Both the position numbers and the translations under genes were made by a program. This document shows positions 34,515 to 48,200 of a stretch of 64,000 nt of DNA, piece after piece. Source of the stretch: Salvia splendens (lineage: Eukaryota > Streptophyta > Magnoliopsida > Lamiales > Lamiaceae); the NCBI RefSeq assembly GCF_004379255.2, contig NC_056044.1:9030001-9094000 (forward strand), given 5' to 3'. Below the pieces are notes generated by a model. That model made no database searches. It was given only the letters and a program-made list of their open reading frames with translations, and was not told the origin of the DNA. Positions within the stretch are counted from its first letter, which is position 1. The number at the start of each line of letters is the position of its first letter.

Positions 34515-37391
34515 TTGGAGCGGGGCGGACCCTCCAACAAACGCCCTCGCCCAAACCGTCCAAACGACAAAGGGAAGGGAAAGCAGCCTTCAAAGAAGTT
34601 TGAAGGCGACTGCTACAAGTGTGGCAAACCAGGCCACTTTGCTAAAGACTGCCGCAGCAAGAAGAAGAAGCCGGCTGCCCACGTCGTTGAGAAGGAGTTC
34701 AAGGACTGGGATGAGAACGACCTCATTGCTGTGGTCACTGAAGAGGTCAACCTTGTTAACAACAACAAGGGTGGCTGGTATATTGATACCGGCGCTACTG
34801 CACATGTTTGCACATATAGGAGTATGTTCTCCACCTACAACAACGTTGAAGGGAGAAAGATAAACATGGGGAATCAAGCCTTGTCTGAAATCCTCGGAGT
34901 TGGTGATGTAATCCTCAAGATGACGTCTGGCGTCTCAATCACCTTGAAGGATGCGCTGCACGTTCCGGACATCCGGAAGAACCTAGTTTCAGGATCAATA
35001 CTAGTGAATAAGGGTTTTAAACTTGTATTTGAATCCGATAGGTTTGCATTGTATAAGTTTGGGAAGTCCCTCGGAAAAGGTTATGTAACCGACGGACTTT
35101 TCAAGCTTAGTGTAGCAACACTGCGTGTTCCAAAGCCATTGGCTAATAAGAATAAAGCATCTACTTCCTCTTATTTGATTGAGTCTTCAAATTTGTGGCA
35201 TTGTAGATTGGGACATGTGAATTCAAAAGCTATTAAAAGATTAGTGAATTTAGATTTACTAAAGGCTAATGAATTGGATACCCAAGATAAATGTGAAATT
35301 TGTCTTGAAGCAAAAATGACTAAGTTGCCGTTTTACTCGGTTGAACGAAGCACAAAACCCCTTGAATTAATTCACACGGACGTATGTGATTTAAAGATGG
35401 TGCAAACAAGAGGTGGTAAAAAGTACTTTATCACTTTCATAGATGATTGCACAAGGTATTGCTACATTTATCTTTTAAGAAGTAAAGATGAAGCAATAGA
35501 AGCGTTCAAAAATTATAAGAACGAAGTTGAGAATCAACTTGGTTATAAAATCAAAATGATTCGAAGCGATAGAGGAGGCGAATATGTAGCCCCGTTTGAG
35601 GAGTTATGCTACGCAAGTGGTATAATTCATCAAACAACTGCTCCATATTCACCACAATCTAATGGTGTTGCAGAACGCAAAAATCGAACTCTAAAAGAGA
35701 TGATGAATGCACTGCTTCTAACTTCAGGATTACCACATAACATGTGGGGGGAAGCTGTTTTGACAGCCAACTATATCTTGAATAAGATCCCTCTCAAAGG
35801 AAAAGATGTCACTCCTTATGAGTTGTGGAAGGGAAGGAAGCCATCCTACAAATACCTCAAAGTGTGGGGGTGTTTGGCAAATGTGATGGTTCATCCGCCC
35901 AAAGAAGTTACAATCGGACCTAAGACGGTTGATTGCATCTTCATTGGATATGCACTTAACAGTAGTGCATATCGATTTGTTGTTCACAAGTCTGAAATAT
36001 CGACTATCACAGTAGGAACAACAATTGAGTCGAGGAATGCTGTATTTCTCGAAAATACATTTCCTTGCAAAGACAAGGAAAAAGTCTCAACCAATTCTGA
36101 GACAAGAATTGAAGAAGCCACTAGTTCTAAACAAGTGGAAGAAGAAGCCACTAGTTCTAAATCAGCAGATGCGGAACCTGAATCGCGCAAGCGTGCAATG
36201 CCCGATCCAAAAGATACAGTACTAAGACGTGGTAATAGAGTCAGAACACCAAAAACTTTTGGTCCTGACTACATTTCTTTCATGTTGGATGAAGAACCAA
36301 CATCGATAAAAGTAGCCTTTGCTGGCCCAGACGGGCTGCATTGGAGAGAAGCTGTTCAAAGCGAAATTGATTCAATTTTGCTAAACCACACATGGGTGTT
36401 GGTTGATTTGCCCGAAGGTGCTAAACCTTTAGGATGCAAATGGGTTCTTAAAAGAAAGTTTAAGGCCGATGGAACAGTTGATAAGTATAAAGCCCGATTA
36501 GTAGTAAAGGGTTTTAAACAAAAGGAAGGACATGACTTCTTCGATACCTATTCACCTGTAACAAGGATTACATCTATACGAGTGCTTCTCGCTATTGCTG
36601 CATTGCACAATCTTGAGATTCATCAAATGGATGTAAAGACCGCGTTTCTAAATGGTGAACTAGAAGATGAAATCTATATGGAACAACCCGAAGGGTTTGT
36701 AGTACCTGGACAAGAGAAAAAGGTATGCAAGCTCGTAAAGTCCCTATATGGATTGAAACAAGCACCATTGCAATGGCACTTGAAGTTTGATAATGTGATG
36801 TTATCAAATGGGTTTAAAATCAACGAGTGCGACAAATGTGTCTACATCAAGAGCACTAATAACGGTCATGTTATAGTGTGTCTCTACGTTGATGATATGT
36901 TAATCTTGGGTAGCAACACTCAAGTAATTAACGATACAAAGGCCATGTTAAAGAGAAACTTTGACATGAAAGACATGGGTCGAGCCGATGTAATTCTTGG
37001 AATGAAGATTCTAAGAACGAATGATGGAATCATCTTAACACAATCACATTATGTTGAGAAGATATTGAATAAATTCAAAGCCTATGATGGCGCGCCGGTT
37101 AAGACTCCAATTGAACTCGACGTTCACTTGAGCAAGAACAAAGGCGAGCCTGTTGCTCAAGAAGAGTATGCACGGGTCATCGGGTGCATTATGTACTTGA
37201 CTAATTGCACTCGACCTGACATCGCTTGTGCCGTGAACAAGTTGAGTCGTTACACGAGCAATCCAAGCAAAGAGCATTGGAGAGCTCTTGTAAGGGTTTT
37301 GAGATATTTAAAACATACTCAAAATTATGGGCTACGCTTCTCGAGATACCCCCTGGTACTTGAAGGGTACTGTGATGCCAATTGGATATAA
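34515..37391 (+). pseudogene. Copia protease, integrase and reverse transcriptase, truncated before RNase H
   Basis: The frame contains, in order, a zinc knuckle, the protease DTGA motif near 34786, integrase (LWHCRLGH near 35193, then [12 protein letters not shown] and [10 protein letters not shown]) and RT ([18 protein letters not shown], then LYVDDML near 36885). It stops at 37391 in the RNase H GYCDANW motif. RNase H continues in another frame. It has no ATG start of its own and depends on the broken Gag frame. Confidence 0.88.
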
Positions 37392-37830
37392 TAGAGACTC
37401 ACTTTCAACAAGTGGATATGTCTTTACTATTAGGGGTGGTGCTGTATCGTGGAAATCCACAAAACAGACCTGTATAGCCCGATCAACAATGGAATCGGAG
37501 TTCATTGCCTTGGATAAGGCTGGTGAGGAAGCCGAGTGGCTTAAGAACTTCCTTGAAGACATTCCATGTTGGTCTAAGTCAGTGCCACCAGTGCTGATCC
37601 ACTGCGATAGCCAAGCAGCTATTGGAAGGGCAAACAATGGCTTCTATAATGGTAAGTCTCGACATATACGTCGACGACATAACACCGTGAGACATTTGAT
37701 CACAACAGGGGTGATTACAATTGACTATGTGAAGTCAATAGATAATCTAGCGGATCCGCTAACCAAAGGGTTAAACCGTGATCAAATGAATAAGTTGCTA
37801 GAGGGAATGGGTTTGAAATCCACAAACTAA
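37384..37830 (+). pseudogene. Copia RNase H, out of frame with the rest of Pol
   Basis: Encodes [18 protein letters not shown], a MESEF motif and [17 protein letters not shown], the copia RNase H C-terminal half. A shift near 37387 separates it from the reverse transcriptase. The shift adds a second lesion to the one in Gag. Confidence 0.85.
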
Positions 37831-38392
37831 AGAGCTATCACAGTGGTAACCCAACCATGATGACTGGAGATCCCAAGAACTTGGTTCAAAGGGACAACTA
37901 AGCTACGAGAGTTCATGGAAAACACTCAAACTATATCTATTCCCTAAGAGCAATAGAGTGTTGGAGAACTTGCCTAGTGGTAAAGGCTAAGTCTATGACT
38001 TTTAATGGTTCTTAAAGATCTCAAAGAGATGGAGTTCTCAAAGAGACCAAGTATGGCAAGGTACTTGACTAAGAATCACCTATGTAAGTGCGAAGTGTGG
38101 TCGCTTCATAAAACGTACTTATGAATCCAAAGTGGTGTCCAAGACCGCAATGGACACAAAACGTGAGAACGGATGAGGTTGAGGTGTTTAAGCGTTAACA
38201 CCATTGTCTCGGTGCACGCCGTGGGGGATTAGTTCAAAGCATCGCGCTACTAAGCCGCCTGTGTATCCGATGGTGTCGACTATGGAGGGTTCAAAGTCAA
38301 CAACTACCTATCCTTATGCTTATATACCTCTCGAGGGTTGAGCTTATGTCTGCATGCATATGCATTTGGCTATTTCCACTCATGTGGGGGAT
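37831..38392 (+). other. Copia 3' untranslated region and polypurine tract
   Basis: Lies between the RNase H stop and the 3' LTR. It has no open frame. The purine-rich GTGGGGGAT directly before the LTR (38384-38392) fits the polypurine tract that primes plus-strand DNA synthesis. Confidence 0.7.
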
Positions 38393-39531
38393 TGTAAAAA
38401 TTATGGATTAAATATGTCCGGTCAATGGTTTTGACCAAAGAATAAATGTGACGAGACATTTAATTTTGTGAAATTAAATGATATAGCGTCGATCTACATT
38501 TTACGTAGATAAATGTAGTATATTCACTTTCTCAAATCCGATTTCCGGTGAGTGAGAAATAGTGGATTAAAGTTGGGCATAATTAGCTTTTAATTAAAGC
38601 TTGAAGTATGTGCTTAGGGAATAATTAACTAGTGTTAATTATCCCACATTGGAAGATTAATACATCTTTAATGTGTTTAAATTAAGTGACTTTATGTTAC
38701 TTAATAATTATAGTGGATCAAGATGGGTGAAAAAGCCCACACGCGCGCACACGCGCGCGCCGCCGCCCGCCCCGCCTGAGCCCGAGCCCGTGCTCGTGCT
38801 CGTGGGTGTGGGCGTGGGCGTGGGCCCGGGCCCGGGCCCGATCCCGAGCCCGAGCCCGATCCCGATCCCGATCTTGGACTTGGATCTTGGACTTGGACTT
38901 GGACTTGGACTTGGATCTTGGTCTTTGGGCTTGGGGCTTGGCCCAAACTATTCTTTTTGGACCACCGCCGAGTCAGTAATCCAAGTGGCTTGACACGTCG
39001 TCAAGCGAGGCACAGTCACGGCTGCCACGTGAGAAATCCACACGCTCCACATGCGATAGGCACACGCCTGCCACACGCTCGTAACCGACGACGGTTATGA
39101 ATATGCCATGATGAGCCTTCATGGCTCGGTTGACCCTGCATGGTGGCTTGGCCTATAAATAGGCTAGCCATACCACTGCATTAGGACACACCATTACAAG
39201 CCTTCTGCATCATCATAAGCTCTCTCCCTCTCTCTGCATTGTCCTTCTGTCGAAGCTCTGCCCTCTCCTCCATCCAGTTCGCCGGAGCTCTACTGATTGC
39301 GGTGCTGCATCAATAGAGACGTAGCCGTTTTACCTTTGGGGACGACACGCCAAACCGAAGAGCACTACCGGGGCGTATCTCGTCTTGCGGGAAGAGGCCT
39401 CCTCGACTCGGCTAAACTTAGTTCACGGTTTATTTGTTTCATTGTAATTCAGTTCAGTTTCGTTTCTTGTATTCCTTCTTTTGGGTTGTATTACGCCCGG
39501 CTTTTATCTCTTGTAATCAGTAGAACCAACA
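38393..39531 (+). repeat. 3' LTR of broken copia element
   Basis: Partner of 32169-33311. Differences include scattered C/T and G/A changes and altered copy number in the GC-rich hexamer array (38752-38925). It is followed by the target copy CAGCT and then resumes left-arm homology. Confidence 0.92.
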
Positions 39532-39595
39532 CAGCTGTATCCCAGGTCCCCGTGTAGCATAGTAGGAGTCGCATGGTTGAACTAAAGACGGTTAA

Positions 39596-40223
39596 GAGCA
39601 TCCACAATAGCGAACGTCCCGGCGGACGAGCGACCGGCTAGCTGCTCGTCTGTTGCGGACGTCCACTATTGGAACCGGCGAGCTGGTGACGGACGAGAGG
39701 TCGTCCGTGGTGGGGAGGCATCATCCGTCTGCTTGTCCGCTATTGTGGTCAGGTGACGGACGAGAGCATTTTTCGAATTTTTTTTTCAAAACTCTATATA
39801 TACGGCTCGTTGCACTTCATTTCATTTGCACCACGGACGAGCGACCGGCTAACTCATGTATTATCATGCACAACCCCCGTTCGGCTAGCGGCAAACTATA
39901 CAGATTCAAGGCATATTAACATGTACTTTGTTTGAACATTTTTTTTGAATTGTACTATGTTAATTTTTTTTATTTAATGAAATTATTATTGCACTTTCTC
40001 CGTCCGTATTCGTGTCGAATTTTTAATTCTGTATTTGTGAATTTGTTTTATTGGTTATTATTGTGCTAGGCTATTGGGATGTCCTAGTGCTAGGCTATTA
40101 TTGTGCAGTGAGATGTCCTAATGATATGGCAGTGCAGTGGGATGTTCTAGTGACGTGACAGTAGGTATTTTTGTGATGTCCTAGTACTAGGCTATTGGGA
40201 TGTCCGTCCTATTGTGGATGCTC
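39596..40223. mobile_element. Short non-autonomous Harbinger element, right-arm copy
   Basis: Mirror of 16163-16790, 628 bp in both arms, with TAA flanks (39593-39595 and 40224-40226). A TATATATA core near 39793 survives without coding sequence behind it. Confidence 0.85.
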
Positions 40224-40385
40224 TAAGCACAATGGGAAGACAATGACCACAAACAAAATGACACTTAAAATTGAATGAGTTAGCATAATAGAATTGTATT
40301 GCAAGGGTTACAATAAAGACATGTCTCAGATGGACAAAAGTAACCGTCATTATTTTTAAAGATCTCAAGGAAATTGCGATTCTAA

Positions 40386-41930
40386 GAGCATCCACAATGG
40401 ATGCGCCCTAGTGGTTGCCACATCAGTATTTCTTAGTCCTCCTCTTATTTCTGCAATTGTTTCGCCCTAGTGTTCGCCATATCTATTAAACTCAATTTGC
40501 ATTAAATTTTTAATATTATTATTTATTATTTATATTTTTAATTACAAAAATACTAAAATATGGAGTATTATATTAAACACCACACATTCTAAAAAAAACT
40601 ACATTACTTAATTAAAAAAAACTACATCATACTTAACTAAAAAAAACTAAATTACTTCAAAAAAACTTAGAAAAAAACTATATTACTAAATTAATAAAAA
40701 CCTATCTAGTCATCTAAGTTTAACCTCTGGCTCATATTCTTGATCATTCTCTCAGTCTTCCATCGGGCTTCCGGATCGGATTCCGTATGAAGGCTGTTTT
40801 GTGCGTCAAGTATAAACCTATACTCGCACACCTCGCGAAAGCCACCGAACTCCTTGATCGCTGAGGGCACGAGCTGAGTAGACGGAAGAGGCGCAGCCTG
40901 CGGGGGAGCCGATCCAGACGCGGCCACCTTCGCTTCCCTTTGGCCTGGGCTTTGGCAGCCTTGGTGCCAATGGGACGTCTAAAAGTAGACGTAGGCGTGC
41001 CAGAACTCCCTTCTGGCTCAGCGTTCATATCCACAGGAGATGGGCTGCTGCTCGTGTAACCGCCAGTGGCGGTGTTCTTCGTCCGCTTCGCAGCTGAGGA
41101 TCCAACCGGTATCCCTTCGTTGAACTTTGCCTTGTCCTTCAAGATCAACCAAACGTTGTACAACTTGAACTGCCCGTACTCCGACTAGTACTTGGCCATC
41201 GACTTCTGGAGGACAACTTCCATGCTCTCACCACTGCCCCTTCCATCCCTGTTCTTCGTGTAGATATAGCCGAAGTTGTTGATGTGGACCTTGATCCGAT
41301 CCCAACACTTGCACAGCTGAACTTGGTCCGCTTGTACGCCCAACTCGGTTTCACCGAGTTGTATCTGGCCTCAATGCGATTCCACATCCTGCCCGAAGTC
41401 TGGTTGTTGGAGCTTATCGAATCCTCTGATATATCGACCCAATACTGAGCCACCTTCAGGTACTACTCCATCTTGTAGTCAGTACGCCCCGTTGCATACT
41501 CTTCGTTGGGCTCGTTGGGTGGGAGTGGGACTGGGATGGATGGCGCCTTTTCCTTCCGCGCCATCTTTTTCTTCCTCCTCAGTGCCTCAGGGACAGGAGG
41601 TTGCCCACAACTGTGCTCCATGTCCTCAACTCGATACACGTACGTGTTGAAGAACGGATCAAACTCAGGGTCAGAAACGAAAGTGGACCCTACAGATCCA
41701 GGAGTCTCGACCCGGTAGTCTTCGTGGCCGGGCCAACGGGCGCCGCCAAACATCGGCATATCGTCGTCGACACCATGCGGGTTTGAGAATTGACTCGGAT
41801 CCATTCTTGAAAGTGTGAAAGTGAGAAAAGAGAAAAGAAAGAGAGTAGAGTAGAGAGTACTCTGTGTAAAGTGTGTGAAAAGTGGATGAGAGTTTATGGT
41901 ATTTATATTGGTTTAATAAAGAATAAAAAA
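40386..41930 (-). mobile_element. PIF/Harbinger-like element with ORF1 relic, right-arm copy
   Basis: Mirror of 14460-16008. The terminus GAGCATCCACAATGG starts at 40386 after TAA. The minus-strand ORF1 relic starts at the ATG at 41804, has the same in-frame stop (41463-41465) as the left copy, continues to about 41145 and is then shifted. The shared stop shows ORF1 was already dead before the duplication. Confidence 0.75.
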
Positions 41931-42004
41931 TAAAAAAATTACAAAATCGCCAATATATTGGCATATTAATAAGTGGACAACGAAAATAAGTACACTCCAA
42001 TATA

Positions 42005-42240
42005 CTCCCTTTATTCCATATGATAGTTGAGTCATTTTTTCATTTTAGAACATTCCATAGTAATTGAGTCATTTCATATTTTAGTAAAAATTAATTCTTA
42101 TTATTATTTTGTTTTCATTCTTACTTTTTTTCTCTCTCTTACTTTGTTATCTATTTATACAATACACGATACATCTCTTTCTTAATATTCATACCGTAAA
42201 AATGATTCTACTACCACGAAATAAAGGAAGTAGAATGGAG
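42005..42240. mobile_element. Stowaway-like MITE, right-arm copy
   Basis: TA-flanked, with ends CTCCCTTTATTCC and the inverse of CTCCATTCTACTTCC. Mirror of 14130-14373. Confidence 0.6.
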
Positions 42241-43385
42241 TAGTGGTAATTGGTAATATAGGGAACTAGACGAAACAGATCGACCATACTAAAGTTAGCT
42301 GCCAACTTAATTCCAATAAAATGGAGTAGATGGTTTTGAAGGAACAAAAATGCCTTCAATTGAACTCATACATTTATCTTAAGTTTCTATCTATTTAATT
42401 TGGGTTTTGCAGCGAAAAATTACAAATTTAAAATATTCATACTAATATAAACCAAGTTGCATGCTATAAATAATTTAAATCACATAATAGAATAAATCCA
42501 AAAAATTTGTACCATTACTTTTATCATTTTTGATAGTGTATCACATCACATATTTCACTAACTCGATCCCACATCTATTTTATTATACAACTAATATATA
42601 AAAATAGGATTCACGTTCCACTAATTTTTTCAATTCATTTTCCTATTATATTTTTTTTAATATTCATCTCGGTTAAATGATAGTAACAAATTTATAAGGT
42701 CGAAGAGAGTATACAAAAGTCAGCATCACTAAAACAATCGTAACAAAATTATCATCTTAAAATTTCGCATTTCAAAACCAAAAATATAACCTTCACCTAA
42801 AAGTTGTACATAAGCTCACACCACTAATGCATCTACATATATTATTTACTGTTCTTTAATAATCAAAGATATTGTTCAATTTATTTGAGAAGTTAAAAGT
42901 GGAGTGTAATATTACTCCCTTCATCCCAACTAAGTTGAGTCAGAGTATTTTTTTTGGGTAATATTATTTTCGTGTTTTGTTATAAAAAATTCAATATTAT
43001 AGCTAAGATAATTTTAATAAGATGTTTAATTCTATATCGATAAACTTTAACCATCTAATTTATTAATTAACTATAGTAGATGGGGCCTTATAGGCTGAGA
43101 TTAATAAATGCAATTAATTTTTATTTTGCTGCTACTATTCATTAACATATGTTGATCTTTTTCTTGTATTAAGAAATTACATGCAATTAATTTTAATTAA
43201 TTAGATGAAGACAGATTACGCATCCCTCTGCCTACACGTCTCCCTTTTTCCATTGGAAAAGTAAATAATGAAAATTAAAATAAAAAATCATGTTTTGATA
43301 TATAGAGAGAGAAAACACAATAGACGAAGCAAACGGAATACAGTTCAAAACTTGATCAAATAATCAAAATTCGTTCAAGATTTTC
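42241..43385. other. AT-rich intergenic stretch upstream of right ATG9
   Basis: Mirror of 12851-14129. It contains decayed MITE-like pieces and AT-rich sequence. No gene is seen. The part next to 43385 is the likely ATG9 promoter. Confidence 0.55.
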
Positions 43386-45226
43386 ACTGAATCAAAGCCC
43401 TTCTGCCTCCTCCGCATTTCCTACCTAATTAGGGATACATAAATCATAAGATACATATTTCTGATCATTATTCTGCGCAGCTGAATATTCCCGATTGCTT
43501 CTCATAACAAAATTGAACTTCTTTAGATATTTCTTTACTTCACTCGGTGATATTCGGCTGGTGGTGGTCTGGAGGTAAAATGTTTAATTTATGCTTAAAA
43601 CTTTATGCGGGTTTTTTAAGAAGTTGGGGAGAAATATGTCGTCTATGGTTATTTTTGCATCGGATTTTCTATATAAACTATAAGAATTTGAAAAAAGGAA
43701 TTAAATTTGGAGTATTTGCATCACTATTTGCTGCTAAAGGTTTGACCTTTTGTGCTTCTGATGATTCCGGCAGCGGTTTTTTAGCTCTAATTCTGTATGG
43801 AGACTGGTCAATATATGTAGTTTACTTACTTGCAATCATTTCTTGCTTGAAATGGGGAGCCCTAGATAACATTTTATTTGGAATGCTCGTTGCTGCCTTG
43901 CTGAATTTGGGGGCTGGTGATTGGTCTAGGGGATTATTAAAACACTATGCAGTGTTTTTTTTTACTTCATGTGTCTCCTTTACTTATTTCAGTCTTGCCC
44001 TTGTTTTTTACCACTTGATTACACTCAATGTGATTCTGTAGGTGCATGATGGATCTAAATTTCATGAGACAAATATAGTATTTCACATATAAGTTTCTTT
44101 CGTAACTGTTAGGAGTATAATTTAGAAGTATGGAGAAAATGTAGTTCTGAAAGAAGATATGTACTTTTGTTTTCAAGTGTGTTACACTGTGGCCCTTCTT
44201 GAAAATTAGAGTTCCTTGTAGACTAGTGCATTTCTTATTTTGTGTTCAGTTACATAAGCCAGACAAGAATTACATAACAAATGATAATTTGCATTTTGAA
44301 ATGTCGCAACATACTTATTATTTACTTTGTTAGATCTCAGGATCATACCAAGAAGCTGCGAGTTTCTACTCTCAAATCTTAAACCTTCCAAAGTAGCCGA
44401 TTGATATCAACTGGTTTCCACTGCAGTCAAGTTTATGATTTTCAAGGTGGCATATCTGTTACTTGCGACATTGTGTATTCTCTATACTCTACAATAATGT
44501 CATGAAAATACCCTGGTATATAGTTGTTGTTATTAGCATTACTGAATATATCTCCATAATTTAAAGTTTGTTCTTGCTGTTGCCTTGTTGGGGTATGTTA
44601 GCATGATATCTTGTGTCGGATGCTATTGATTGTATGAATACTGAATAATAACCAAATGTGGTCGATCCAAATACAATGCTTCATATTGGATTAATACACT
44701 TTTGTTTTAGATCATTATCACTAGAAGTTATTTTCTCTCTTGAAGTTACCCCTTTCTAGTTTGAAGTTTCCCTTTTCTCTTTTGTTTTGAGATGAGATAT
44801 TATGGCTTACTATTTACATGGATGTACAACACAAGATTTATCTTCTCATAGTGTTGTTCCTGTTTTCAAGGGCATTATTCTGTGGATGTGAAAGGACTAA
44901 TGGGAAACTCTTACCTGTTTCCAAATTAGAAAAAGATTATATGCTTAATATTCTAACATTACCTACCAAGTGTCAAGACACTGGGTTATCGCCCCCTACA
45001 CAGATTCTACATCTTTAAGTAATGTATGGCAAATGGAATTATTAGTGTTATGTCAGAAGGTGTTGTTTGGTATATGTTTCTGTATATGTGATACACTTTT
45101 TCTGTCCTTATAATGTGCTTCATTAATGTTCTGAAGTGTTGGAATAATTTAGTTCCCTTTTGGTCTTTCAGCATTATGGTCTGATTAAGGCACACTGTTT
45201 TTGCATGCATTCAGTGTGTATGAGTG
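43386..45226 (+). other. ATG9 (right) 5' leader and probable leader intron
   Basis: A donor-like CTGGAG/GTAAAA at 43575 could close a non-coding first exon. An acceptor would have to lie shortly before the ATG at 45227. The open frame at 43547-44041 is shared with the left arm but resembles no known protein and most likely lies in this intron. Confidence 0.45.
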
Positions 45227-48200
45227 ATGTTCAGTGGGCAAAAGGGATTTCATGCTCTTAATATATTCAAGTGGCGACATGGTAGTACATCTTCTCTGAA
45301 TACTGGGTTGCTTGATGATGTACCTCATGAAATTGAGTTGTCTGATTATCATAGAACACCAAGCCCTGATAGTGAGAGCCCATCTGGGCTTCTTGATGGG
45401 GAAACCTTGAATGCTGAGCCGATTGATGATTTGGACTTGTTCTTTGAGAGGATGTACACTTATTACTGCGAGAAAGGCCTGTGGTGCATTATCATCAAGT
45501 GGATGTTTGAGCTTCTGAGTTTGGCTTTCACTATATGTTTTTCTGGTTTTTTTCTGCTCGTTGTTGATTGGAATGGCCTCCGTAGTGCAAAATGTGGCAT
45601 GGATGCAGTGGAATCTGGAATAAAACCTTGTGACCTCTATGAGGAAGCTTTACATAAGCATCCATTGACTCCTTTCACTCTTTCGAAAGCTATAATTGTT
45701 GGATATTTGGGGATATTTTCCATCTACTGTATATTCAGCTTTTTGAGGTTCTTTGCGCAGTTGAAGGAGACTCTGAAGATTCGTTGGTTTTACTACAACT
45801 GGTAATTATAAATCATGCGGTACCTAATAAGGTTGAAATCCATGTGAACTCTTAATACAATGTAAAAAATTTCAAATTGTGAAAAGTATGTAGTACTTAA
45901 TTTCTTGAAATGAGGATGTTGTATTGGGTGCTTAATTAATGTCTTTGCAGCCTCCATGTGACGGACAATGAAATACATACAATGCCATGGTCGCTGATTC
46001 TTGAAAAGGTTGTTCAAGTACAGAGGACACATCAGCTATGTGTGGTCAAGGATCTTTCTATGCATGATGTGGCCATGAGGTTGATGAGGAAGGAAAATTA
46101 CTTGATTGGCATGCTTAATAAAGGAGTGCTTGCATTTCCCATATCACAGTGGGTCCCTGGTTCGTGCGCAACTGGAAGTGTTGGTACAGATGGTGTACAA
46201 CTTCGTCTAGTACTGCCAAAGACTCTTGAATGGACGCTGAATTGGTGCATACTCCAGAGTATGTTTGACAGGTATTTATGCTTGCTATTTTAAGTAAATA
46301 ACCTATTGCAAGAATATAAGTTATAATATGGCCTTCTTCCCCATACTGCATCATTTGGAAAATACAGATATATCATTATATTATACGGTTCATTCGTTAA
46401 GTTTTACATACCATTAATGATTTTGCTCATATTCATTGAATTCTGCTTTCATGGGATCTCATGGTCATATACAAAATTCATGTGATTTTTTTTCCTCCCC
46501 CGTTATGTGCTGACTTATTTTATGTCTTTCTCCGTTTTCAACAGAAATTTCTGATTGTGATTTTTTCCCCTGATCAGCTGATTCTAGAAATATAGGAAAA
46601 TACTTTCTTTCTATGGCCTTTTTACACATGCTCATTCATATGCTTTTTTTCCCCGCAGAAACTTTCGTGTTAGAAGAGACTTTGTCTCTGATCCAATTAC
46701 ATTGAGGAAAAGGCTTATAATAGTTGGCGTTACTCTGCTTCTTTTATCTCCTTTCCTTGTTATTTTCATGCTCGTATATCTCTTCTTGAGGCACGCTGAA
46801 CAGTTTTACAACCACCCAAGTACAGCATTTTCCAGGAGATGGTCAAATCTCTCTAAGTGGATGTTCAGAGAATTCAATGAGGTACCTCCATAAACTTGAT
46901 CCAAAACTCTTACTTCGCATTACGTCTAGTTGTGGTCCAGTATATTGTGATGTATGTTGATGAGCTAAGGATGATTTTTGAGGAAGTTAAGTCTGGTTAT
47001 TTGCCATGGGACATAAGTGCAATACAATCTAATTTGAAGACGCATGATGCTGAATTTTAACTATTTGTTCTTTTCCGTTATCTTTCATTTCCAGGTTGAT
47101 CATTTGTTTAAGCACCGGATAAACAGCAGCATTGTGCATTCTTCTGATTACTTGAAACAATTTCCTTCACCCATCTTGACTATTGTGGCGAAGTTCATAT
47201 CGTTTGTTTCTGGTGGCTTTGCTGCTGTGCTCATAATAATTGCGTTTTTAGAAGAGTCTCTCCTGGAAGGCCATGTAAGGTTTTCAACTTTTAGACTACG
47301 ACCTCACTCTCTAAGAGTAACAGACTGATAGGATTCTTGAACTTTCCCTTTCTGGGCTCTGATTTAATCTTGCAGATATTTGGGCGAAACTTATTCTGGT
47401 ATGCTGCAGTTTTTGGAACTATAACTGCTATAAGCCGCGCTGCAATGAGGGATGAGCTTCTTGTCCTTGATCCACAGGCGGCAATGTCCCTGGTTCTACA
47501 ACACACGCACTATATGCCAAAAAGATGGCGCGTGAAAGAGAATACTGAGACAGTGCGGGTCGAGTTTGAGACTCTTTTTCAGGTATCATATGTTATGGAC
47601 GTTGATGCGACTGTAGTGTGCCTAGTATATTTTATTAAAAGGGATAATTATAGAAACAAGACACACTTATGTCTTAATATACAGCGTACGCTGATTGTAT
47701 GAATATTTTGGTGCAGTACACTGGAATGATGTTATTGGAGGAGATGGCCTCAATCTTTCTCACGCCATATCTACTTATGTTTGTTGTCCCTAAGGTATGT
47801 AATTAAATGTGTTCTCATCCATCTATTTCCATTTCAAAAGGTATTCCTAGAAATGCCATTTGTTTGATTATTGCAGCGGGTGGATGATATCTTAAAGTTC
47901 ATCAAGGACTTCACTGTGGATGTTGAAGGCGTGGGCCACGTTTGTAGGTAAGTATTGGTTCGTGATAAGCAATGAAAGCTTTTACTGTTTATAAGGATCA
48001 TTTTTTGCTTTGCTGGTGGAAGAAAACTCATTAGCGGCTCCTATTTCCACGCAGCTTTAGCCTCTTCGATTTTAGAAATCACGGAAACAAAAGATATGGT
48101 TCGCCATTTAACTCGTCTCACGATCAGAGGAGTTCCCAGGGGAAAATGGAGAAGTCATTCTTGAGGTATCAGTACCATCCGTACCACATGTATATGTTGC

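Larger units (their letters stand above)
32169..39531 (+). mobile_element. Full-length but frame-broken Ty1/copia retrotransposon, right arm only
   Basis: LTRs of 1143 bp (32169-33311) and 1139 bp (38393-39531) begin TGTAAAAAT and end ACCAACA. The target duplication CAGCT is at 32164-32168 and 39532-39536. The left arm has one CAGCT at the matching place (near 16850), which is the empty site. By eye the LTRs differ by roughly a dozen substitutions plus changes in a GC-rich hexamer array. This is clearly older than the copia element in the left arm. The bases after the 5' LTR (ATCGCAAGACGAG) do not match the usual plant initiator-Met primer site. Confidence 0.93.

Noticed and set aside
34460..34520. 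Programmed -1 frameshift between Gag and Pol of the right-arm copia element
   Set aside because: No slippery heptamer in the proper frame is visible. The second shift at 37387 and the older LTRs point to decay.
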